Origin: Paenibacillus mucilaginosus 3016
GTDB taxonomy: Bacteria > Bacillota > Bacilli > Paenibacillales > NBRC-103111
Reading direction: 5' to 3'
DNA length: 64,000 bases
Assembly (NCBI RefSeq): GCF_000250655.1
Contig: NC_016935.1
Location: 2,374,001 to 2,438,000, forward strand
Part shown: positions 26,168-34,540 of the stretch, piece after piece
Layout: each line of letters starts with the position of its first letter
Position numbering within the stretch: position 1 is the first letter of the stretch
Made by a program: the position numbers and the translations under genes
The notes under the pieces: model-generated
What the model saw: the letters and a program-made list of their open reading frames with translations, nothing else
Databases searched by the model: none
Told to the model about the DNA's origin: nothing

Positions 26168-27889
26168 ATGCGTTTGATCAAAAAAATAGGATCAATCCCC
26201 ATTTTACCTAAGATTGCGCTGACCTTTCTGATGGTGCTGACGCCGCTTTTCTATTTAGGGCTGAAAATGAACGAAGCCGGGGCGGATATCGTCCGCCAAG
26301 AGATTGCGGGGTCGCTCTCTTCGCGCGTAGAGTTGTATATGGACATTCTGGACGGAGACTTTGACCGGTCGATGCGGCTTTTGCGGGAGTATGTCAATGA
26401 CGAGGACCTACTGAAGCTCAGCACGACGTCGGAGGTGATGCCGGTGATCGAACGGAACCGATCGGTGCTTCGGCTAAAGCAGCAGATGGACCTGCTCAGT
26501 CGATCGAGTGCTTTTATCGAGAATGCGATGGTCTTCATTCCCAGGATGAACAGGATTGTGGCATCCAACTCGAATTCGATTGTCGATTTCAATGAAGAGA
26601 TGTTCCGGACGCTGTCCGAGCCGACGAATCCGCTTGATTCTCCTTTTGTGGTCTGGGATAACCGTGTCTTTATCACGATGCCGTATGGGTACATCGACAA
26701 TGGGCCGCTCTTTCTGATTGCCGTCGAGATCTCCAGCGCGGAAATATCCGCAAAGCTCAAGCAGTTTGCCCTGGAAGACAGCATCGCCGTTCTGTCAAGC
26801 GACAGAATGGTATGGTCGTCATTAGGCGAAAGCGCCCCGGCATTGGACAATGAAACGAGGAATGTGCTGTACATGGCGGAGGAAGGCAGCCGAAGAGTCT
26901 CGATCGACAACCGGGATTATCTGCTGGCTATCAAAAAGTCGGAAATTCACAATACCAAGCTGTTGATGATGGTACCTTCCGAAAAGGTCGAGAGACCGCT
27001 CGACCGGTATCGAAACTGGGTATTTGTCCTATATGGCGTCTCCGTATTGGTTATCATCGCTTTCTCGTTCAGCATGTACCGCATTATTCACCGGCCGCTC
27101 ATGCAGCTTGTCCGTTCGTTCCGCAAAATCGAGCAAGGCCGATTCGACGTGTCCGTCGATTATCCGTTTCAAGATGAATTCGGCTATCTATACCGGCAGT
27201 TGAATGCGATGATTCTGGAGCTTAAGCGGTTGATCCAAGAAGTGTACGAGCAGCAGTATCGGATTCGTCTAGCCGAGCTAAAGCATCTTCAGTCTCAAAT
27301 CAATCCTCATTTTTTATACAACACCTTTTTTATTTTGTACCGCATGGCCAAGCAGGATGGTAACGAGAGGATTATGGGACTGACGAAGCACCTCGGCGAA
27401 TATTTCCAGTTCATCACCAGAGATGATGTCGAGGAAGTGACGCTGGCAAGCGAAGCGGCTCACTCGAAGTCCTATACGGAAATTCAGTCGATTCGATTTT
27501 CTAATCGGATCACGGTTCGTTTCGCGGAAGTGCCGAAGGGTGCAGAGCAGCTTCTTGTACCGCGGCTCATCCTTCAGCCGATTATCGAGAACGCTTTTAT
27601 TCATTCGTTGGAGAAAAGAGCAAAGGGCGGGGTGCTCGAAGTCGATTTCCACATGAGGGAATCTGAATTGCATATCCGCGTGGAAGACAGTGGAGGGATC
27701 GACGAAGCAATCATCGCCCGTCTGCAAGCGCTGCTGAACGGCCGGCAGGACGTTACGGTCACAACGGGTATGATCAATGTGCATAGACGATTGCAGATCA
27801 AATTCGGCAGCACGGCTGGTTTGCATTTAAGCAAAGGTGAGCTCGGTGGACTTCAAATTATAATTGTGATTCCCTTACAAGGAGGCTGA
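26168..27889 (+). CDS. YesM-type sensor histidine kinase
   Basis: The product is about 573 residues. Transmembrane segments near residue 20 (IALTFLMVLTPLFYLGL) and 295 (WVFVLYGVSVLVIIAFSF) flank a sensor region. A HAMP-like segment (FRKIEQGRFDVSV), phosphoacceptor His381 in NPHFLYNT, and an ATPase domain (PIIENAFIHSLEKR, VEDSGG, TGMINVHRRLQIKFG) follow. The start at ATG 26168 follows GAAGGG; an upstream in-frame ATG at 26132 lacks a site. It is followed 5 bp later by its response regulator, and sits between the secreted hydrolase and the ABC importer that share a promoter element. Confidence 0.9.
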   Translation: MRLIKKIGSIPILPKIALTFLMVLTPLFYLGLKMNEAGADIVRQEIAGSLSSRVELYMDILDGDFDRSMRLLREYVNDEDLLKLSTTSEVMPVIERNRSVLRLKQQMDLLSRSSAFIENAMVFIPRMNRIVASNSNSIVDFNEEMFRTLSEPTNPLDSPFVVWDNRVFITMPYGYIDNGPLFLIAVEISSAEISAKLKQFALEDSIAVLSSDRMVWSSLGESAPALDNETRNVLYMAEEGSRRVSIDNRDYLLAIKKSEIHNTKLLMMVPSEKVERPLDRYRNWVFVLYGVSVLVIIAFSFSMYRIIHRPLMQLVRSFRKIEQGRFDVSVDYPFQDEFGYLYRQLNAMILELKRLIQEVYEQQYRIRLAELKHLQSQINPHFLYNTFFILYRMAKQDGNERIMGLTKHLGEYFQFITRDDVEEVTLASEAAHSKSYTEIQSIRFSNRITVRFAEVPKGAEQLLVPRLILQPIIENAFIHSLEKRAKGGVLEVDFHMRESELHIRVEDSGGIDEAIIARLQALLNGRQDVTVTTGMINVHRRLQIKFGSTAGLHLSKGELGGLQIIIVIPLQGG

Positions 27890-27894
27890 GCCCC

Positions 27895-29505
27895 ATGTAT
27901 AGATTATTGATCGTTGATGACGAGCCGTTTACCGTCGACGGGCTCTACGAGATGCTGCTGGATGAACTGGACATGGACATGGATATTTACCGGGCGTATT
28001 CCGCAGCGGAAGCAATGGGTTGGCTTACCCGCACGAAAATGGATATCGTCTTGAGCGACATTCGAATGCCGGAGATGGACGGACTGCAGCTGCAGCAATG
28101 GATACAGTCCCGCTGGCCGCGCTGCAAAGTGATCTTCTTGACGGGGGTTAACGATATCCAATCTGCCCAGCAAGCGCAGCGCAGCGGCGGCGTTGACTAT
28201 ATTCTGAAAACCGAAGGCGATGAAGCGATCGTCCAAAGCATTCGGCGTGCAACGAGCGCGATCCAGGAAGATCTCCATAACGAGGACCTCCTGATCCGGG
28301 CGAAAGGCCAGTTGAAGGAGCTGCTGCCGATGCTGCGCCGTGAATGGTTTACGGCTATCATGGAGCAAGGCGGTCTAGCAACTGCCAATCTCTCCGAGCG
28401 CTTAAGGGAGCTCGATACGATACTTCGTGCCGAGGAGGCCGTCATGCTCGTCTGCGGCCGCGTTGACTATTGGGACGAACGCTACAGCATGTCCGATCAA
28501 TCGCTGCTCTTATACGCGGTCCAAAATATTGCCGAGGAGTATCTGGATCGCGTCGTCATGCTCCCCGTCATGCTCAGCGGCTCCTATTTTGTGTGGCTAC
28601 TTCAGCCGAAGCTTGACGGAGAAACACAGTGGGACGAATTGCCGGCTTATATTCAGGGCACGCTGGAAAGTATCCAGCAGACGTGCAGAGCCTTGCTGCA
28701 TATACCGGTATCGTTTATCAGCTACGGAAGCCAAGCGGCCTGGGAGGATATCGCGAGAATCTTCCATCTCTTGAAGCAAAGCCTGATCCTGGGTCTGGGC
28801 AATGGGCAAGAAATGATTCTCCTCTACCGCGGGGAGGAACATGCGACTCCAGCTTCGGAGGCGCCTGCACTGGTCATACCCAGAATCGAGAGTGCCGTCG
28901 AGATGGGGCAAAAGCCGTTGTTCGTGGAGCTGCTGAACGAGCTGTTCCGAGGCTTGCCGAATAGATTCGCAGTCTATGCGCAGACGTATTACGCCGTTGC
29001 CGTCATTTTGCTCAAGCAATGGAATCATATGAACCGCAACGATTACGGTGATGACGCGGATGCCGAGACTACAATCCGCAGGCTGCTTGACGTAAACGCG
29101 CATAAGACGAAGGAACAAGCGGTACAGTTCCTGAGTGAGATGGGCTGCCATCTTATTCGGCACGGGAAACAAGAGCAGGATGAGCGGACAGAACGTATGA
29201 TCAACAAGCTGAACCGCTACATCGTGGAACATCTGGACAAAGATCTTTCGCTGGCCTTCCTGGCGGACGTCGTCTACCTGAATCCGTCGTATCTGTCCAA
29301 TCTGTACAAGACCTATACCGGACGCAACATTTCCGACTACATTACGGAGCTGAGGGTGGAGCGTGCGAAAGCATTGCTTGCGGAATCCCAGGCGAAGGTG
29401 CAGGAGGTAGCGGTAGCGGTTGGCTTCGATACGGCGGGGTATTTTACCCGGTTTTTTAAGAAGCATGTCGGCGTTACGCCGCAGGAATTCCGAAGCAGAA
29501 TTTAG
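27895..29505 (+). CDS. YesN-type response regulator (receiver plus AraC)
   Basis: The 536-residue product has a receiver domain (LLIVDDEPFTVDGL; Asp55 in LSDIRMPEMDG), a long middle region, and a C-terminal AraC double helix-turn-helix (DLSLAFLADVVYLNPSYLSNLYKTYTGRNISDYITELRV, VQEVAVAVGFDTAGYFTRFFKKHVGVTPQEF). AAGGAGG overlaps the end of the kinase gene. The usual receiver Lys is replaced: the YILKTEGDE segment keeps Lys but lacks the following Pro. Its best candidate sites are the 35-bp elements at 23852 and 29599. Confidence 0.9.
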   Translation: MYRLLIVDDEPFTVDGLYEMLLDELDMDMDIYRAYSAAEAMGWLTRTKMDIVLSDIRMPEMDGLQLQQWIQSRWPRCKVIFLTGVNDIQSAQQAQRSGGVDYILKTEGDEAIVQSIRRATSAIQEDLHNEDLLIRAKGQLKELLPMLRREWFTAIMEQGGLATANLSERLRELDTILRAEEAVMLVCGRVDYWDERYSMSDQSLLLYAVQNIAEEYLDRVVMLPVMLSGSYFVWLLQPKLDGETQWDELPAYIQGTLESIQQTCRALLHIPVSFISYGSQAAWEDIARIFHLLKQSLILGLGNGQEMILLYRGEEHATPASEAPALVIPRIESAVEMGQKPLFVELLNELFRGLPNRFAVYAQTYYAVAVILLKQWNHMNRNDYGDDADAETTIRRLLDVNAHKTKEQAVQFLSEMGCHLIRHGKQEQDERTERMINKLNRYIVEHLDKDLSLAFLADVVYLNPSYLSNLYKTYTGRNISDYITELRVERAKALLAESQAKVQEVAVAVGFDTAGYFTRFFKKHVGVTPQEFRSRI

Positions 29506-29530
29506 TCTGCATCAATATTCAAAACCTTAA

Positions 29531-29559
29531 GGGGAAGCCTATATTGGGCTTTCCCTTTT
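29531..29559 (+). terminator. intrinsic terminator after the response regulator
   Basis: GGGGAAGCC (29531-29539) pairs with GGCTTTCCC (29547-29555) with one wobble, followed by TTTT. It is almost the same hairpin as at 26066. Confidence 0.85.
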
Positions 29560-29598
29560 GTTATCCGTACTACATGATCCGGGCGAGCGAAAATTCGT

Positions 29599-29660
29599 AA
29601 ACGAAAGTACAGAATACAAACAGAGTGCAATATACGGGGAGGAGGCCATTTTACTATACT
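29599..29660 (+). promoter_or_regulatory. activator-dependent promoter, copy D
   Basis: A 35-bp element (29599-29633) matches copy C at 30 of 35 positions, and TATACT at 29655-29660 stands at the same distance. It drives the ABC importer and glycosidase operon that begins at 29704. Confidence 0.65.
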
Positions 29661-29703
29661 TAATTCAAGAGATCTCTTAAAAACAAAACCGGGGGGGACA
29701 AGC

Positions 29704-31443
29704 ATGAAGAAACGTGGAGGGTTGTTGGCTGCATCCAGTCTGTTGATCCTTAGCTTAGCAGTAAGCGCATGCAGTTCTGACAATGAATCTGTGGATAACG
29801 CAAGCAAAGAGGGGAATGTCAATACCGAGGCAGCTCCTGCAGCGGAATCTGCGAATCCGGAAGATCTGTATCTTGGGAAGTACGCGGAGCCTGTTGAAGT
29901 ATCGACGGTACGTATTCTCAGTCCCTCGGTGAAATTCGTCAATGGAGAAACGATTGACAATAACGTTTGGTATCAGGAATATGCGAATAAGCTTGGCATT
30001 AAGCTAAAAAACAAATGGTCCATAGTCGGAGATGAGCCTGGCGGTCAAGGTGAGCAGAAGATGAATGTCTCTATAGCATCTGGAGATCTTCCCGATATCG
30101 TTCCGCTCAATTCCTCGCAGCTGCGGCAATTAGCGGATGCGGGTAAACTGGCAGACCTCACAAAAATCTACGAGAAGTACGCCAGTCCAATAACGAAAGG
30201 AGTCCTGACATCTTCAGGACCCGAAGCGCTTGGATCGGCCACCATGGATGGCAAACTGCTTGCAATTCCGGCTCCTACGTCCAAGATCGACCAAGCGCAG
30301 ATGATTTGGATCCGCGCTGACTGGATGGAGAAGCTGGGTCTTCAAGCACCGAAGACCATGGACGATGTCTTTAAGATCATGGACGCATTTGTGAACCAGG
30401 ATCCGGACGGCAACGGGAAGAAGGATACGTACGGCATGGCCATGGATAAGGATCTGTACGGATTCTTCGATGGACTGGAAGGGTTCTTCAATAGTTATCA
30501 CGCGTACCCGCGCCAACAAGGAAAAGCGAATTGGGTGAAATCCTACGATGGCAGCATTGTCTTCGGCAGCATTCAACCGGAAGTGAGGACGGCGCTTGGC
30601 AAGCTGCAGGAGTTGTATAAAAAAGGGTATATCGACCCAGAATTCGGCGTAAAAGATTGGAACAAGGAGAAAGAGTTAGTCGTCGGCGGCAAGATTGGCT
30701 TGTGGTTTGGCAGTATGTCGGCTCCGCTCGTCCTGCAAGATCTCAAGAGCAACGATCCGAATGCGGATCTAAGGCCGTTCCCTCTCGTGTCCATCGACGG
30801 ACAGCCGGTTAAAGCGCAAGTGCCGGGGATCAATCTCAAAACGCCGCAATATCTTGCGGTAACCAAAGATGCTAAGCATCCGGAAGCGCTGATCAAGATG
30901 ATTAACCTGTTTCATGAAGTCTCTTACGGTACATCTTATACCCAGGAAGAAGTCAATCGGTTAAGCACCAGTCCTGAAGACGGGATTGAGCGTTGGATGT
31001 ACTCCATCTATACGGCCGAGCCGGAGAAAAACCTGAATACACATCGGATCGTGAAAGAGGTCATCCAAGGCAAGAAGAACGAATCGGCAATCACGATCGA
31101 GCAGATGGGCGCTTATCGCAGCGTCAAGAAGTTAGTGAACGGTGAGAAGCTGGAGACGATCGATTGGGCGTTAAACCGCGTATTCAGTCCGGAGAACTCT
31201 TCCTTCAGCTTAATTGACAATTATGAAAAGAACGGCCAGCTTCTTCCAAGCGCATTTAATCAGGTCATGACAGAGACGATGGTAAAGCGGGACTCGACGC
31301 TGCTTAAGCTGGAACTCCAGACATTTACCAATATCATTCTCGGTGAATCGCTCGACAGCTTCGATAAGTTCGTAGAGAACTGGAAGAAGCTCGGAGGAGA
31401 TGCAATGACGAAGGAAGTCAATACATTGATGAACTCCAAATAG
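29704..31443 (+). CDS. ABC-transporter solute-binding lipoprotein
   Basis: The 579-residue product has a lipoprotein signal (KKRGGLLAASSLLILSLAVSAC, Cys23), a low-complexity linker rich in Glu, Ala and Asn, then a large family-1 binding body (EQKMNVSIASGDLPDIVPL, ADAGKLADLTKIYEKYASP, DGKLLAIPAP, a Ca-like DPDGNGKKDTYG). Binding proteins of this size (LipO/YtcQ type) take up oligosaccharides. The ribosome binding site is GGGGGGGA. It is the first gene of an operon with two permeases and glycoside hydrolases. Confidence 0.92.
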   Translation: MKKRGGLLAASSLLILSLAVSACSSDNESVDNASKEGNVNTEAAPAAESANPEDLYLGKYAEPVEVSTVRILSPSVKFVNGETIDNNVWYQEYANKLGIKLKNKWSIVGDEPGGQGEQKMNVSIASGDLPDIVPLNSSQLRQLADAGKLADLTKIYEKYASPITKGVLTSSGPEALGSATMDGKLLAIPAPTSKIDQAQMIWIRADWMEKLGLQAPKTMDDVFKIMDAFVNQDPDGNGKKDTYGMAMDKDLYGFFDGLEGFFNSYHAYPRQQGKANWVKSYDGSIVFGSIQPEVRTALGKLQELYKKGYIDPEFGVKDWNKEKELVVGGKIGLWFGSMSAPLVLQDLKSNDPNADLRPFPLVSIDGQPVKAQVPGINLKTPQYLAVTKDAKHPEALIKMINLFHEVSYGTSYTQEEVNRLSTSPEDGIERWMYSIYTAEPEKNLNTHRIVKEVIQGKKNESAITIEQMGAYRSVKKLVNGEKLETIDWALNRVFSPENSSFSLIDNYEKNGQLLPSAFNQVMTETMVKRDSTLLKLELQTFTNIILGESLDSFDKFVENWKKLGGDAMTKEVNTLMNSK

Positions 31444-31517
31444 TGGAAGATAAGTCTGGATTCTGTCCTCACCGGGGGGCAGAATTCGGCCCTATGGGCA
31501 AGAAAGGAAGATCCGCC

Positions 31518-32474
31518 GTGTTGAATAAAATGACAGAAGATCGAATAGCCATCTTGGATTCGGTGGCTAAGCCGGGGAAAAAACGCGCATGGATGTTTCA
31601 ACTGCCCTTGCATCTGATGATTTTGCCAGGGCTGATCTTGATTCTCGTCTACAGCTACGGCCCTATGCTCGGAGCCGTCATCGCCTTCCAGGATTTCAAC
31701 CCTGCACGAGGCATTTTCGATTCCGAGTGGAACGGCCTTGATAACATCCGTTATGTTATGGCCTTGCCCGGATCCTTCCAGATCATCTGGAATACGCTTA
31801 TCATTGCCGTAATGAAGATCGTGGTCGGGTTGATCGTTCCGGTTGTGGTTGCTTTGCTCCTTAACGAGATTCGCAAGGAGCTGTTCAAGCGAACGGTTCA
31901 GACCTTGATTTATCTGCCGCACTTTTTGTCTTGGATCATACTCGGAGGGGTTCTGATCGATATTTTGTCTCCTACATACGGACTCGTTAATCAAATGTTG
32001 AACGGGCTCGGATTGGATTCGATCTATTTCTTGGGCAGCAACGACTGGTTCCGCTCCGTTCTGGTCACATCGGATGTGTGGAAGGAATTCGGATTTAATA
32101 CCATCGTCTATTTGGCTGCGCTGACCGGCATTAATCCGACGTTATACGAAGCGGCGGTAATTGACGGCGCGAATCGGTGGAAGCAGACGCTGTATGTGAC
32201 TCTGCCAGGTATGGCGCCGATCATTATTTTGACAGCAACGCTGGCTTTGGGCCAGGTCCTCAATGCCGGTTTCGATCAGGTATACAATTTGTATAGTCCT
32301 CAAGTGTATGAGACAGGCGACATTATCGACACATTCGTTTACCGGATCGGCATTGTCGATGCACAGTACGGAGTAGCGACAGCGGTTGGTCTCTTTAAAT
32401 CCGTCGTTTCTTTGATTCTGCTTTCGGCGTCTTACTTCCTTGCCTACCGTTTCGCCAACTACAGAATCTTCTAA
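31518..32474 (+). CDS. ABC sugar permease, LplB type
   Basis: The product is about 318 residues with six predicted membrane segments (LHLMILPGLILILVYSYGP, LIIAVMKIVVGLIVPVVVALLL, TLIYLPHFLSWIILGGVLIDIL and on) and the cytoplasmic EAA loop EAAVIDGANRWKQ that docks the ATPase. The frame opens at 31443, overlapping the stop of the binding protein, but AAAGGAAG at 31503-31510 supports GTG 31518 or TTG 31521. No ATPase gene is present; importers of this type usually share an MsmX-like ATPase encoded elsewhere. Confidence 0.9.
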   Translation: MLNKMTEDRIAILDSVAKPGKKRAWMFQLPLHLMILPGLILILVYSYGPMLGAVIAFQDFNPARGIFDSEWNGLDNIRYVMALPGSFQIIWNTLIIAVMKIVVGLIVPVVVALLLNEIRKELFKRTVQTLIYLPHFLSWIILGGVLIDILSPTYGLVNQMLNGLGLDSIYFLGSNDWFRSVLVTSDVWKEFGFNTIVYLAALTGINPTLYEAAVIDGANRWKQTLYVTLPGMAPIIILTATLALGQVLNAGFDQVYNLYSPQVYETGDIIDTFVYRIGIVDAQYGVATAVGLFKSVVSLILLSASYFLAYRFANYRIF

Positions 32475-32496
32475 GAGGGAGAGGGGAGGAACAATC

Positions 32497-33381
32497 ATGG
32501 TAGAACGCTATACGCTGAGCCGTAAGATGTTTATAGGGTTTAATTACATGTTCCTGGCGCTCTTGTCGGCCCTGTGCATATTACCGCTTATTCATGTGCT
32601 GGCTGTATCGTTCAGTTCAAGTTCTGCGGCTGCCGCCGGCTATGTGAAGCTTTGGCCGGTGGAATTCACACTTGAATCGTATAAGTACGTCCTGGGTAAA
32701 GAAGCGTTTTTTGATTCCATCCTGATGACGATCCAACGCGTCGCCGTCGGCCTGACGGTCAATATGTTGCTGACGATCCTCGTCGCTTACCCCCTGTCGA
32801 AAGAGGTAAATAAATTCCGGGGACGGACGGTCTACGCTTGGGTGTTTGTGTTTACGATGCTTTTTAACGGCGGGCTGATTCCGTTGTATATGATGGTGAA
32901 GTACACCGGAATCCTTGACACCGTATGGGCACTCGTCCTGCCGCAAGCGGTGCCGATTTTTAACATGATCCTCTTGCTTAATTTCTTTAGGGGCCTGCCG
33001 AAGGAATTGGAAGAAGCAGCCTTTATGGATGGTGCCGGCCACTGGACGACGCTCTGGAAAGTGTATGTGCCGTTATCCGCTCCGGCGCTGGCTACCATTA
33101 CGCTGTTCACCATGGTATTCCACTGGAATTCCTGGTTCGACGGTCTTATTTTCATGAACTCGCCGGAAAATTACCCGCTGCAGAGTTACCTGCAAACCGT
33201 AGTGATCCAGCAGAATTTCAATAACGCCAGTCTTGAAACGATAGCGGAGTTGTCGAAAATCAGCGACCGCACCTTTAAGTCGGCGCAGATCTTCCTCGGT
33301 TCGCTGCCGATTCTGCTCGTGTACCCGTTCCTGCAGCGCTTCTTTATGAGCGGGATCGTGCTCGGCAGCGTGAAAGAATAG
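32497..33381 (+). CDS. ABC sugar permease, YtcP/LplC type
   Basis: The 294-residue product has six predicted membrane segments (FNYMFLALLSALCILPLIHVLAV, LTVNMLLTILVAYPL, VYAWVFVFTMLFNGGLIPLYM and on) and the EAA loop EEAAFMDGAGHWTTLWKVYVP. It is the partner of the previous permease in the same importer. GGGGAGGA precedes ATG 32497; the longer frame from 32440 overlaps the first permease and is not preferred. Confidence 0.92.
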   Translation: MVERYTLSRKMFIGFNYMFLALLSALCILPLIHVLAVSFSSSSAAAAGYVKLWPVEFTLESYKYVLGKEAFFDSILMTIQRVAVGLTVNMLLTILVAYPLSKEVNKFRGRTVYAWVFVFTMLFNGGLIPLYMMVKYTGILDTVWALVLPQAVPIFNMILLLNFFRGLPKELEEAAFMDGAGHWTTLWKVYVPLSAPALATITLFTMVFHWNSWFDGLIFMNSPENYPLQSYLQTVVIQQNFNNASLETIAELSKISDRTFKSAQIFLGSLPILLVYPFLQRFFMSGIVLGSVKE

Positions 33382-33428
33382 CATATTCAGAGAAATCCCA
33401 AAGATGGTTACAACGAAGGAGCTAGTCG

Positions 33429-34505
33429 ATGAGATACCATTCGATCAGACCGGGCCAGGTATGGCTGGACACCGAGGGCAAACGAATTCAGGCCCATGGC
33501 GGATCTATTATTACCGTAGGCGATACATTCTATTGGTATGGGGAAAACAAAGAAAAGACAAAGGCTGGCAGCGGGATTTGGCACTGGGGCGTCAGATGCT
33601 ACGCCTCCAAAGACTTATACAACTGGGAAGACAAAGGCGTCATCATTCCTCCGGACGTTGACGACATTGATTCGCCGCTGCATCCTGCACAATATATGGA
33701 CAGGCCGCATATGATCTTTAGCCAGTCGACGCAGAAATTCGTATGTTGGATTAAAGTCATGAGGCAGGAGGGGCAGAAGTCGACGATCTTAACAGCGGAC
33801 CATATCCTTGGTCCCTACACGGTTGTACGAAAAGATATCCGTCCTTTAAACATGGGCGCCGGCGATTTCGATTTGGTCGTCGCTCAGGACGGCAAGGCCT
33901 ATTATTACTTTGAAAGAGTCCACTCTGAACTCATTTGCGCCGATTTGACTGACGATTATACGGATGTAACCGGCTATTATTCTACGCATTTTCCAAATCT
34001 CCAGCCTCCTTACGTGCGGGAAGCGCCGGCTTATTTCAATCGGAAAGGGCTGCACTATTTATTTACGTCGGGAACAACCGGCTATCATCCGAACCCATCC
34101 CAAGTCGCCTGCGCGAAAACCTTCCATGGCCCGTGGGAGGTTCTGGGGGATCCGCATCCTGACGACCGGTCGCGCACGTCTTATAATTCGCAAATTACGT
34201 CCGTCTTTAAGCACCCGTTCAAGAAAGACCTGTATATCGCGCTCGCGGACCGATGGATACCGAATCTTCCGGAGCTTGTAGGGGATCGTTTTGCGGATGG
34301 AACGCAATCCCGCATCGCAGCCGACCTTTATAAGTCGATTTTCGACCCGGAAATCGACTATGTATTGAAAGAGGAAGACAAGCTGCCCGTATCACTTGAT
34401 TTCGATACTTGCCATTCCAATTATGTATGGCTTCCGGTCCGCTTCGACGGGAATATGGCTTACCTGGATTGGAAGGAAGAATGGAACATAGAGGATTACG
34501 AATAG
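33429..34505 (+). CDS. GH43-family glycoside hydrolase (exo-galactanase-like)
   Basis: The 358-residue enzyme is a single five-bladed beta-propeller domain. The opening IQAHGGSIITVGDTFYWYGENK is typical of the GH43 branch containing exo-beta-1,3-galactanases; candidate acidic residues lie in MGAGDFDLVV and YVREAPAYF. No signal peptide or extra domain is seen, so it acts in the cytosol on imported oligosaccharide. The start ATG 33429 follows GAAGGAGC. It lies between the importer and GH3. The substrate (galactan, arabinogalactan side chains or similar) is an inference from the branch. Confidence 0.8.
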   Translation: MRYHSIRPGQVWLDTEGKRIQAHGGSIITVGDTFYWYGENKEKTKAGSGIWHWGVRCYASKDLYNWEDKGVIIPPDVDDIDSPLHPAQYMDRPHMIFSQSTQKFVCWIKVMRQEGQKSTILTADHILGPYTVVRKDIRPLNMGAGDFDLVVAQDGKAYYYFERVHSELICADLTDDYTDVTGYYSTHFPNLQPPYVREAPAYFNRKGLHYLFTSGTTGYHPNPSQVACAKTFHGPWEVLGDPHPDDRSRTSYNSQITSVFKHPFKKDLYIALADRWIPNLPELVGDRFADGTQSRIAADLYKSIFDPEIDYVLKEEDKLPVSLDFDTCHSNYVWLPVRFDGNMAYLDWKEEWNIEDYE

Positions 34506-34540
34506 TCATGAATTGACTGAGGCAGGAGTGGAGGATACGC

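Noticed and set aside
28597..29466. 289-codon open frame on the minus strand
   Set aside because: It lies wholly antisense to the response regulator at 27895-29505, whose domains are clear; it has no ribosome binding site and its composition (His, Gln, Arg rich) is that of an antisense shadow.
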